Assembly (NCBI GenBank): GCA_017483765.1
Contig: JAFUVE010000015.1
Span: forward strand, 1 to 33,591
Origin: Bacteroidaceae bacterium
GTDB lineage: Bacteria > Bacteroidota > Bacteroidia > Bacteroidales > Bacteroidaceae
Length of the DNA stretch: 33,591 bases
Direction: 5' to 3'
Shown: in pieces, positions 1-6,711 of the stretch
How the letters are laid out: the number at the start of each line of letters is the position of its first letter
Position numbering within the stretch: position 1 is the first letter of the stretch
Notes under the pieces: generated by a model
Told to the model about the DNA's origin: nothing
What the model saw: only the letters and a program-made list of their open reading frames with translations
Databases searched by the model: none
Program-made: the position numbers and the translations under genes

Positions 1-159
1 ATCAGAGAGAATCCTCAAATTACAACAGAGGAACTTGCCAAAATGAGTAAAAAGGGACTTAGAACTATCAAGCGCCATATCGCAAAAATGCCACACGTTC
101 GATATGTGGGTAGTGGTTATAGTGGCCATTGGGAAGTTGATGCCAACGAGGAAGGATAA
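1..159 (+). CDS. C-terminal fragment of a winged-helix-like DNA-binding protein
   Basis: The reading frame is open from base 1 and stops with TAA at 157-159. The 52 visible residues contain a helix-turn-helix-like stretch (TTEELAKMSKKGLRTIKRHI) followed by a short beta-hairpin-like end (VRYVGSGYSGHWEV). This resembles the C-terminal winged helix often found after an AlbA_2 (AAA_4, 'RecG-like') domain in Bacteroidetes proteins. That family link is from memory of such tails. The N-terminal part lies outside the window, so the full function cannot be given. Confidence 0.6.
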   Translation: MRENPQITTEELAKMSKKGLRTIKRHIAKMPHVRYVGSGYSGHWEVDANEEG

Positions 160-221
160 GTTGATGAAAAAATAGTCTTACTCGTATTACTGATATTACT
201 GAATAATATGCCGAAAAATGG

Positions 222-332
222 TTTGCGAACAAAAATTATGGGATTTGCGAACAAAATGAGTGAATCAATTATTGCAGAAAGATTATATTGGTGTTCGCGA
301 AATGCAATTTTGTTCGCAAATTGTTCGCAAAA
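222..332. repeat. Nested inverted repeats of TTTGCGAACAAAA
   Basis: TTTGCGAACAAAA occurs at 222-234 and 244-256, and its reverse complement at 308-320 and, one base shorter, at 321-332. The inner pair matches over 13 bp and the outer pair over about 11 bp, so a two-layer hairpin could form. The block is AT-rich, has no convincing gene, and lies between the fragment at the window start and the tRNA terminator. Its function is unknown. Confidence 0.7.
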
Positions 333-333
333 C

Positions 334-369
334 AAAGAAAAAGGAGCTACATTTTTGACGTAACTCCTT
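334..369 (-). terminator. Rho-independent terminator of the tRNA operon
   Basis: Arms at 341-350 and 360-369 (AAGGAGCTAC / GTAACTCCTT) pair over 10 bp with one G-U, around a 9-nt loop. On the minus strand the hairpin is followed by a T-rich run (334-342). It lies just downstream of tRNA-Met, which fits the end of the two-tRNA transcript. Confidence 0.75.
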
Positions 370-380
370 GATTTCCAAAG

Positions 381-454
381 TGGACCAGCCAGGGCTTGAA
401 CCTGGGACCTCCAGATTATGAGTCTGTTGCTCTAACCAACTGAGCTACAAGTCC
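381..454 (-). tRNA. tRNA-Met (anticodon CAT)
   Basis: The minus strand folds into a cloverleaf: acceptor GGACTTG/CTGGTCC with one T-T mismatch, D stem GCTC/GAGC, anticodon loop CTCATAA giving CAT, and T arm CCAGG-TTCAAGC-CCTGG. The discriminator base is A and CCA is not encoded. The acceptor starts with a normal G-C pair, so it is not an initiator. An Ile2 (lysidine) identity with CAT is possible, but elongator Met is preferred. Confidence 0.88.
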
Positions 455-462
455 AATGTTGG

Positions 463-533
463 TAGTCCCATCAAGATTCGAACTTGAAATGACAGAACCA
501 AAACCTGTAGTGTTACCATTACACCATGGGACT
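463..533 (-). tRNA. tRNA-Gln (anticodon TTG)
   Basis: The cloverleaf on the minus strand has acceptor AGTCCCA/TGGGACT, D stem GTGT/ACAC, anticodon stem ACAGG/TCTGT and loop TTTTGGT giving TTG. The T arm is TCAAG-TTCGAAT-CTTGA. Discriminator A, CCA not encoded. It is 8 nt upstream of tRNA-Met and in the same transcript. Confidence 0.88.
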
Positions 534-635
534 TTATCGAGCCTGGCTTTTAGGAAGCCATGCGAAACCGATAATCCGCCGAGGCGGAGACCTAAGCGTT
601 TGGGAAAACAGATGGTGGATTCCCAAATGCGGATG

Positions 636-667
636 CAAAGTTAGTCAATTTTCATAAATCTGCCAAA
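636..667 (-). promoter_or_regulatory. Promoter of the tRNA operon
   Basis: On the minus strand TTTG (667-664) is followed after 20 nt by TAACTTTG (643-636), the Bacteroidetes -33/-7 pair. It faces the two tRNAs and diverges from the psd promoter. Confidence 0.75.
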
Positions 668-723
668 TAAAAATGATAATTTGTTTGAAAAATTATTTGA
701 AAAAAGCTTAAAAGGATGAAAAA

Positions 724-755
724 TTTGCTTTTTCTGATATATTTTCGTAACTTTG
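724..755 (+). promoter_or_regulatory. Promoter of the psd-pssA cluster
   Basis: TTTG (724-727), 20-nt spacer, then TAACTTTG (748-755), followed by a leader of about 50 nt before the psd start. This matches the Bacteroidetes primary sigma factor consensus. Confidence 0.75.
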
Positions 756-815
756 CATGAATTTGTATTCTAAATTTCACAGAAGAACATCTACGAGAAA
801 AAAGATAACATCCTT

Positions 816-1520
816 ATGGCAAAGGAAAAACCATTAATCCATAACAAACGCAGAAATAAAATCCGCCTTCATCATGAAGGCAACGAGACCTTGTTGTTTT
901 GCGGTCTTGTGATGGCCGCCATAGTCTTTGTATGTTTGAAGTTCATCCCTATCACATGGATATCTTATGCTGTCATAGGAGTATTCCTTGTGATCTATGG
1001 AATCCTGGTGAACTTCTTCCGTTGTCCTGTCCGTATGTTCCAGGGTCCGACGAACAAGACCGTAGTTGCCCCTGCTGACGGCAAGATAGTGGTGATAGAG
1101 GAAGTGGATGAGGACGAATATTTCCACGACCGGCGAATCATGGTGTCGATATTCATGAATCTGACCAACGTTCATGCGAACTGGATACCCTGCGAGGGTA
1201 AGATTGTGAAGGTGGAGCATCAGCAGGGTAGCTTCATGAAGGCCTACCTGCCAAAGGCAAGCACAGAGAACGAACGCTCGACAGTGGTGATCCGCACTCC
1301 CAGCGGCCATGAGGTACTGACTCGCCAGGTTGCCGGCGCGATGGCCCGCAGGATCGTGACCTACAGCGAGGAAGGGCAGGACTGCTATATCGACGACCAC
1401 ATGGGCTTTATCAAGTTAGGCTCTCGCGTAGACGTCTATCTGCCGCTTGGCACGGAGATAAAGGTATCTCTGAACCAAAAGACCGTAGGCGACGAGACAG
1501 TGATAGCAAAACTGAAGTAG
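816..1520 (+). CDS. psd: Phosphatidylserine decarboxylase proenzyme
   Basis: This enzyme decarboxylates phosphatidylserine to phosphatidylethanolamine at the inner membrane. The 234-residue protein has the length of the short bacterial form. Two membrane segments lie near residues 25-65, followed by the PSD domain. The self-cleavage site LGSRVD places Gly202-Ser203; Ser203 would become the pyruvoyl group of the small alpha chain. Upstream residues [10 protein letters not shown] and the conserved MARRIV stretch also fit the family. The start at 816 follows a clear promoter. pssA, which makes its substrate, is the next gene on the same strand. A degenerate AGTTTT-type repeat lies between them. 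Confidence 0.93.
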   Translation: MAKEKPLIHNKRRNKIRLHHEGNETLLFCGLVMAAIVFVCLKFIPITWISYAVIGVFLVIYGILVNFFRCPVRMFQGPTNKTVVAPADGKIVVIEEVDEDEYFHDRRIMVSIFMNLTNVHANWIPCEGKIVKVEHQQGSFMKAYLPKASTENERSTVVIRTPSGHEVLTRQVAGAMARRIVTYSEEGQDCYIDDHMGFIKLGSRVDVYLPLGTEIKVSLNQKTVGDETVIAKLK

Positions 1521-1524
1521 ATTA

Positions 1525-1556
1525 CAGTTTTCAGTTTTTAGTTTTCAGTTTTTTAG
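1525..1556. repeat. Degenerate CAGTTTT-type short tandem repeat
   Basis: Four near copies of (C/T)AGTTTT(T) follow the psd stop codon and fill most of the psd-pssA gap. It resembles the heptad-like repeats at 9389, 18913 and 24793. Confidence 0.55.
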
Positions 1557-1596
1557 TCTGACTGAATAAATAGATAAAATTGACAAATACACACAA

Positions 1597-2397
1597 ATGA
1601 AAAAACAAATCCCCAACATACTGACATGCTGCAATTTGATATGCGGCTGTATAGCCACATGGGCTGGCTTCATGTCGATGATGCTTCCTGGGAGCGAAGG
1701 CAATCCGTTATATGGTGCGCGCTTCGCCTTTTACTTTATTATATTAGGCGCTGTGTTTGACTTCTTTGACGGCTTTGTGGCCCGCCTGCTTGGCGTGTCG
1801 GGTCCGTTGGGCGTACAGCTGGACTCGCTGGCCGACGTGATTACGTTTGGCCTTGCCCCCGCATCCATGATATTTTCACTGTTCTCGAAAGTGTACTATC
1901 CTGAGGCCATGGCCGACCCGATATGGCATAAGATCCTGCCATTCACCGCATTCATCCTTCCGGCTTTTGCGGCGATGCGTCTGGCTAAGTTCAACATCGA
2001 CGAACGACAGCACGACGGCTTCATCGGGCTCCCCACCCCAGCCTGCGCCATCTTCTGGGCTGCGCTGATCTCAAGCTGTCCCAACTACCTGACCTCTCCT
2101 CATTTCAACGCCACGTTCCTGTTTGCGTTCGTAGTTGTGTCGGGCCTGCTGATGGTGAGCAAGATACCGATGTTCAAGATGAAGTTCAAGAACCTCAATT
2201 TCTCAGACAGCGAGAACAAATGGAAGTTCCTGTTTCTGACAGTCGCCGCAGTCGCCCTGATATTGGGAGCCATCTCCGGTATCGGCACAGGCCATGTCAT
2301 ACGCAATATGACTCGCGCCCTGGCCGCAGTCATCGGATTCTACATCCTTCTGTCAATTGCGAAGATGTATCACGACTACTACAAGGGGTCGGAATAA
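1597..2397 (+). CDS. pssA: CDP-diacylglycerol--serine O-phosphatidyltransferase
   Basis: The enzyme joins CDP-diacylglycerol and serine to give phosphatidylserine, the substrate of the preceding decarboxylase. The CDP-alcohol phosphotransferase motif DGxxARx8Gx3Dx3D is complete: Asp58, Gly59, Ala62, Arg63, Gly72, Asp76 and Asp80. The 266-residue protein has about seven hydrophobic segments, as expected for this membrane family. The start MKKQIPN is typical for PssA. Together with psd it forms the phosphatidylethanolamine branch; no regulatory site of its own was seen. Confidence 0.95.
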   Translation: MKKQIPNILTCCNLICGCIATWAGFMSMMLPGSEGNPLYGARFAFYFIILGAVFDFFDGFVARLLGVSGPLGVQLDSLADVITFGLAPASMIFSLFSKVYYPEAMADPIWHKILPFTAFILPAFAAMRLAKFNIDERQHDGFIGLPTPACAIFWAALISSCPNYLTSPHFNATFLFAFVVVSGLLMVSKIPMFKMKFKNLNFSDSENKWKFLFLTVAAVALILGAISGIGTGHVIRNMTRALAAVIGFYILLSIAKMYHDYYKGSE

Positions 2398-2422
2398 ATT
2401 ATTTAAGGTTTATTTGACATGA

Positions 2423-2481
2423 TTTTCGGCTGCGCTCGGCAAAGTTCAAACAAGCGTGGCTTTGTATTCTCTTCAAGAAAG
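2423..2481. repeat. Palindromic intergenic element, copy A
   Basis: The block starts TTTTCGGCTGCGCTC and has a central stem CAAAGT (2440-2445) / GCTTTG (2459-2464). It is the diverged partner of copy B at 4005-4064, with the same distance (17 nt) from the TTTTCG start to the stem. It begins 25 nt after the pssA stop. The rest of the 209-nt gap to the next gene is AC-rich leader with nothing else recognisable. Confidence 0.7.
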
Positions 2482-2606
2482 CTGAACTTCAGCAACGACA
2501 GCCAGAAGTCTCAACAAGCCCTTAAGCCCAAAGGGAATGCAGCTATAAGAGCCTAAAGAATTAGAAAAGACAAACAGGACAAAAAAAACGAGAAAACAGA
2601 ACGCGA

Positions 2607-2897
2607 ATGGGTTGCCTGATATCAATACTGTGTTTCATATTTTTTCCAGTCATTTATTTCTGGTATCAGTTTCGTCGTGCCCGTAAAGGGCTGGACGAGA
2701 TGGTGAGAGACCAGATGCGGCGCCAAGGCCGGACTTCGGACCACACCTCCAACAGCGACACATACAACTCAAGCGGAAGCAGCCGTGAGGAGGAAGTGAG
2801 TCCTGGCGGAAGTGGAATTCGTAAGCCCCACATTTTCAAGCCAGGAGAGGGCGAATATGTAGACTACAAGGAAATAGACGACACAAGCACGACATAA
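2607..2897 (+). CDS. Small single-span membrane protein, possibly DUF4834
   Basis: The 96-residue protein has one hydrophobic segment (residues about 2-20), then basic and charged residues, then a Ser/Gly/Glu-rich disordered tail ending in Thr-Thr. This layout resembles DUF4834 proteins of Bacteroidales, known to me only as a domain of unknown function. It stops 2 nt before tadA, so the two are almost surely cotranscribed. No catalytic motif is visible. The assignment to DUF4834 is from general shape and is not firm. Confidence 0.7.
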   Translation: MGCLISILCFIFFPVIYFWYQFRRARKGLDEMVRDQMRRQGRTSDHTSNSDTYNSSGSSREEEVSPGGSGIRKPHIFKPGEGEYVDYKEIDDTSTT

Positions 2898-2899
2898 GT

Positions 2900-3349
2900 A
2901 TGAACGAAGACGAACGCTATATGCGCATGGCCCTTCAGGAAGCCGAATCCGCAATGTCGGCTGGCGAGATTCCGATAGGAGCCGTGATGGTGTCTGCCGG
3001 CCGAGTGATAGGTCGCGGTCATAATCTGACTGAGACCCTCCAGGACGTGACCGCCCATGCCGAGATGCTGGCGTTGACTGCCGCCGCCGGAAGCATAGGC
3101 GGCAAATACCTGACCCAAAGCACACTATACGTGACCGTAGAGCCATGCGTGATGTGTGCTGGCGCACTGGGCTGGGCACAGGTGAGCCGCGTGGTGTATG
3201 GCGCGAGTGAAGAAAGGCGTGGATTCCGCACCTATGCCCCTCAGGCATTGCATCCACGCTGTGAATGCATTGGAGGCGTACTGGAAGAAGAATGTAGCAG
3301 GCTGATGATAGATTTTTTCAAGAAGAGAAGAAAGGCGAAAAGTGAATAG
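2900..3349 (+). CDS. tadA: tRNA-specific adenosine deaminase
   Basis: TadA converts adenosine 34 to inosine in the anticodon of tRNA-Arg(ACG). The zinc deaminase signature is present: His53-Ala-Glu55 and Pro82-Cys83-x2-Cys86, with the family-typical stretch YVTVEPCVMCAGAL. Length 149 is normal. It starts 2 nt after the upstream small membrane gene. A guanine-deaminase-like role is less likely because the HAE and PCVMCAGA context is that of TadA. Confidence 0.9.
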   Translation: MNEDERYMRMALQEAESAMSAGEIPIGAVMVSAGRVIGRGHNLTETLQDVTAHAEMLALTAAAGSIGGKYLTQSTLYVTVEPCVMCAGALGWAQVSRVVYGASEERRGFRTYAPQALHPRCECIGGVLEEECSRLMIDFFKKRRKAKSE

Positions 3350-3389
3350 AGAAATCTCACTAAACTAAGAATAACAACTATAAAACATA

Positions 3390-3989
3390 ATGACAATGAA
3401 GAAGATATTATTCATGATGGCAATGACAACCTGCATGATGCTGGCAGGTTGTGGTGGCCAGAAAGACGGCAAGGAAGCCGCAGCAGACGTGCAGAGTGAC
3501 GAGAAGCAAGAAGCCGTTGAAAGTCCCAAAGCAGAAAACGCGGCAGCAGAAGACCTTGGCTATAATCCAGAACTGCTGAAGGAGGGTGCCGCAGCACCCA
3601 CTTTCACGCTGAAGGACGAGAATGGCAAAGACCTGTCGCTCTCCGACTTGAAAGGCAAGCATGTGGTGATCGACTTTTGGGGTACCTGGTGTCCATGGTG
3701 CGTGAAAGGCATTCCCGAGATGAAGGCCTCTTACGAGAAATACAGCGACAAGCTGGAGATTGTGAGCGTGGACTGCGGCGACAAGGAAGGCGACTGGAAA
3801 GACGCTATAAAAGAGCATGAGATGACATGGAAGAACGTGTTTGACGGAAACAACGAAGTGGCAGAAAAATACGAGATTCAAGGATTCCCCACAAAGATAG
3901 TGCTTGACCCTGACGGCAAGATTCTGAAAGTGTTTGTGGGCGAGAGTGAAGATTTCTACAAGTATCTGGACGAAACCTTGAAAATTTGA
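3390..3989 (+). CDS. TlpA/ResA-like thioredoxin lipoprotein
   Basis: The N-terminus is a lipoprotein signal with lipobox LAGC (Cys21), followed by an Ala/Glu/Lys-rich linker to about residue 55. A thioredoxin-like domain (about 65-199) carries the active site WCPWC (Cys101, Cys104) and a cis-Pro region FPTKIVL. It is probably a periplasm-facing thiol-disulfide reductase or isomerase. The start could also be the ATG at 3396. It is followed by a palindromic repeat and a strong terminator, and is the last gene of the rightward cluster. The redox partner cannot be told from the sequence. Confidence 0.85.
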   Translation: MTMKKILFMMAMTTCMMLAGCGGQKDGKEAAADVQSDEKQEAVESPKAENAAAEDLGYNPELLKEGAAAPTFTLKDENGKDLSLSDLKGKHVVIDFWGTWCPWCVKGIPEMKASYEKYSDKLEIVSVDCGDKEGDWKDAIKEHEMTWKNVFDGNNEVAEKYEIQGFPTKIVLDPDGKILKVFVGESEDFYKYLDETLKI

Positions 3990-4004
3990 AATTTATTGGC
4001 ATGA

Positions 4005-4064
4005 TTTTCGGCTGCGCTCAACATAGCTCAAGCAAGCTTGGCTATGTATGCGCTTGCACGAAAA
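4005..4064. repeat. Palindromic intergenic element, copy B
   Basis: A 60-bp imperfect palindrome runs from TTTTCG (4005) to CGAAAA (4064). The inner stem CATAGC (4022-4027) / GCTATG (4041-4046) encloses an AAGC/GCTT core, and outer TGCGC/GCGC blocks also pair. It is related to copy A at 2423 and sits 15 nt after the TlpA-like gene. Confidence 0.75.
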
Positions 4065-4088
4065 TTTATAGTTACTTACCCTATAGGA

Positions 4089-4130
4089 AGGCGGGCATAC
4101 CCAAAGTGGTACGCCCGCCTTTTTTTCTTT
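4089..4130 (+). terminator. Strong rho-independent terminator
   Basis: The GC-rich stem AGGCGGGC-x-TACC pairs with GGTA-x-GCCCGCCT around a short loop and is followed by a run of T (4120-4130). It ends the rightward cluster and its T-tract overlaps the stop codon of the opposing beta-helix gene. Confidence 0.9.
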
Positions 4131-6399
4131 ACAGCCTATAGAGGCGTAATCGATGGAGCATGAGAGCGGACGCGCCGGTGGTTCCGGTGTGCTGCATATA
4201 GACGGAGTTGCCTGACGCCGGTGCTTCGACCGACAGTTCGACAGCGGAATAGATGCCATTCTCAGACATTTCTGACGAGGACGGCGTCTGCCCGTTCCCA
4301 TCAGGCATCCTGGCTGTCTCTCTGTCCGCCTTGACATGGAGAACGCCGTCCTTACGGGTGATGACGAGATGGAATCCCGTCTTGAAACAAGATGAAGGAA
4401 CAGACTTGGTGACAGGCGTAGTCTGTCCGTGGTCGTACTTGTAGATGGTGAATGTGACAGCACGGTCGAACTGCGGTGTGCGCTCAATGCGCAGGACATA
4501 ACCCGACAGCGTCGTCATGTCGAAAGCAATGCCGACATCGAAATACTGAGCCGTAGCCGACCCGAACCCTTGTCCCGCAGTCTTGCAAGGGTCGGCCCAG
4601 AGTTCGAGTCTGACGTTGTCATCCGCCTTTTCCTCAGGCGTGTACCAGAGCCTGGCTCCCCGTAAAGCCGTTACGAGTCCCTCTCCCCTCGCCCCGTCTG
4701 GAGCAGTGCCGTATCGCCATGCAGGGGCGGAGTTGTCGACTTTCCACTGATGTGCGCCGGTGTCGGCCGGCTTGAAGCAGTCCATCAGCCAGCAGTCTGT
4801 CAGCGTGCGGTCGTCCGCGACGACGCAAGGAACGTCCTTGAAGTCCGTGTCGACGGACAAAGTCCTTTTCATGTTGCGCTTTTGCGGCGTCTCGAGGTAG
4901 GCCCTTGCCTCATAGTAATGTCCGGTCTCCGTGTCGAGATATTTTGGCATGACACTGACAAACGCCTCATCGTCGTAAACCTCCATGCAGTCAATGTCAG
5001 GGACTTCCCCCACCCTTCCCTGACGGACGGGTATGATTTTCCCGTCGCTTTTTACTTTATACCACGTGATGAGCGAGTTGTCAACGTTTGTCTCCTTGTT
5101 TTTCGGTGCCGGGTCGTCCGCCAGCTTGTACGTCACCCTAAGCATATTCTTTTTCCTCTTCAGTTTAGGGTTGACCAGGAAAGAAGGCGCCCAGTAGACC
5201 TGCCCGTCGATGTTGACCTCGGCGATTCCCCGCATACCGTCGTGGTCGATTTGGATGGTGTCGCTTATCGGTCTGAACGACGGGTTGACCCTGAAGTAGT
5301 TCGTCTCGAAATGGCGTTCCGCCTCCTTGACCGGCTGTCCCCACTCGACGATTCGGTAATAGACCGGCAGCTCCATGCCCAGCGGTGGATAATGGTTGGT
5401 GATTGCCGGCTCCGGAATGAGGTATTTATGCATGGGCTCGCTGCAAGAAACTGTCCTCCAAGGCCTTTTGACATCAATTTCGAGAGGTTTTCCGTTGAGC
5501 GTGTTGCCCGAGGCATAGCACACACAGTATGGTTTGTCGTCGTTCGACCACATGATTTTCAGGGAGTCAGACGGTGCGTGCCATCGTGTGTTGATCATCG
5601 TGAGCGGTCCGCCGGCCTTGGTTAGGAACTGTCTGTCGGACAATCGGGTATGGATGTCGCAGTCGTAAAAAATGGCTCCGGTGGTTGCCGTGGAATAGAA
5701 AGGTCTGGAGCTGTAGAAATCGAAGGTGCAGTGGTTGTAGAAAGCCGCCCCGTTGAGCGCGTCGTCTGTGCATTCGAAGTGACAGTCGTTGAAGAACGCC
5801 CTGCGTGCTCCTACAAACGGGCAGAGGTTGAGCCGGGAGATGAAACGGCAGTTCTTCATCCTCACGGTCTCAGTCCGTTCGCATATGGCCAGTTGTGCCT
5901 GCACGATGGCTTTAGCCCTTGCCTTCCGGCCGAGTTCCGGTTTGTCGGGATAGACAAGGTCCACATTGCAGTAGTTACCGAATGTGACACCTTCTGCCTC
6001 CACATATTTTCCTATGAAATGAATCATCGTGTAGTTTCCGATCGCGCCCTGCGTCTGTCCGCGGTTGACGGCAAAGATTGTGTTATCCGGCTTCCCCGAC
6101 AGTCCGCGGATGATGAGCGAGTCCGTGCGTATGGTGACGGCAAAAGGTATTCCAGAAGGGCTGGTCCTCACGTCCGGGTCGTCGGGATTGTCGAGCCAGT
6201 AGACCCCCGGCGCGACATGGAGAATGGTGGTGCCGTGGTCAGGAACTGCCGCGAGCGCATCGAGGGGATTATTGTACACACCCTCTCCCTTGTCCTGTCT
6301 TTTGGCACTGGCGTCAAGACGTATGACGGTCTGGGCAGAAACCGGAAGGAGAACAAGGAAGAAAGCAAAAAAGGAATAATAATGTCGCCACTGATTCAT
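4129..6399 (-). CDS. Secreted right-handed beta-helix protein, pectinesterase-like
   Basis: A signal peptide (residues 1-22, ending VSAQ) is followed by a long region with beta-helix-type rungs. Short repeats such as RMKNCRFIS, FFNDCHFEC, FYNHCTFDF and FYDCDI (about residues 180-260) look like the coils of a pectin-lyase fold. The order of these coils recalls pectin methylesterases (CE8), but I cannot find a clear catalytic Asp/Gln set, so activity is uncertain. Residues about 540-756 look like a separate beta-sandwich (concanavalin-like or carbohydrate-binding). Total length is 756 residues. It diverges from the GH10 xylanase, which suggests plant cell-wall glycan use. Confidence 0.75.
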   Translation of the reverse strand: MNQWRHYYSFFAFFLVLLPVSAQTVIRLDASAKRQDKGEGVYNNPLDALAAVPDHGTTILHVAPGVYWLDNPDDPDVRTSPSGIPFAVTIRTDSLIIRGLSGKPDNTIFAVNRGQTQGAIGNYTMIHFIGKYVEAEGVTFGNYCNVDLVYPDKPELGRKARAKAIVQAQLAICERTETVRMKNCRFISRLNLCPFVGARRAFFNDCHFECTDDALNGAAFYNHCTFDFYSSRPFYSTATTGAIFYDCDIHTRLSDRQFLTKAGGPLTMINTRWHAPSDSLKIMWSNDDKPYCVCYASGNTLNGKPLEIDVKRPWRTVSCSEPMHKYLIPEPAITNHYPPLGMELPVYYRIVEWGQPVKEAERHFETNYFRVNPSFRPISDTIQIDHDGMRGIAEVNIDGQVYWAPSFLVNPKLKRKKNMLRVTYKLADDPAPKNKETNVDNSLITWYKVKSDGKIIPVRQGRVGEVPDIDCMEVYDDEAFVSVMPKYLDTETGHYYEARAYLETPQKRNMKRTLSVDTDFKDVPCVVADDRTLTDCWLMDCFKPADTGAHQWKVDNSAPAWRYGTAPDGARGEGLVTALRGARLWYTPEEKADDNVRLELWADPCKTAGQGFGSATAQYFDVGIAFDMTTLSGYVLRIERTPQFDRAVTFTIYKYDHGQTTPVTKSVPSSCFKTGFHLVITRKDGVLHVKADRETARMPDGNGQTPSSSEMSENGIYSAVELSVEAPASGNSVYMQHTGTTGASALMLHRLRLYRL

Positions 6400-6578
6400 A
6401 TCGATGTGAATATTTTTTTATTGGTAATACCCGAAAAAGAGAAGACAGAACACCACAGTTTTGTGTTCCCTTTAAATAAAACGAAGAAGTACAGCATTTT
6501 TGTATAAACACCTTCATTTTTCTTTATGTCAGCCATCCTTGTGTAAATGCTACAATCGTATGACATTTGCGTTTCCAC

Positions 6579-6605
6579 GTTACATTTACTGTAAAAAAAG
6601 TTACA
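6579..6605. promoter_or_regulatory. Direct repeat GTTACA in the xylanase upstream region
   Basis: GTTACA occurs at 6579-6584 and 6600-6605, 21 nt apart, which is about two helical turns. It lies in the AT-rich 312-nt region between the divergent beta-helix and xylanase genes. A TAAATTTG (6636-6643) could be a -7 element but has no good -33 partner. A role as an activator site is only a guess; nothing else stands out in this gap. Confidence 0.3.
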
Positions 6606-6711
6606 AATCTTATAATATATATATTAATAAAGATGTAAATTTGTAAAAATTTGCGGCTTGGCGATAGTCACAAGCCACAAGAGAGAAAAGTATAAAATTC
6701 CAGACATAACT

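Noticed and set aside
117-335. Minus-strand frame of 72 codons beyond the tRNA terminator
   Set aside because: It overlaps the end of the fragment at the window start and is built largely of the TTTGCGAACAAAA repeat; no start signal is visible.
4750-6507. Two long plus-strand frames opposite the beta-helix gene
   Set aside because: They are antisense to a protein with signal peptide and fold repeats and show no recognisable features.
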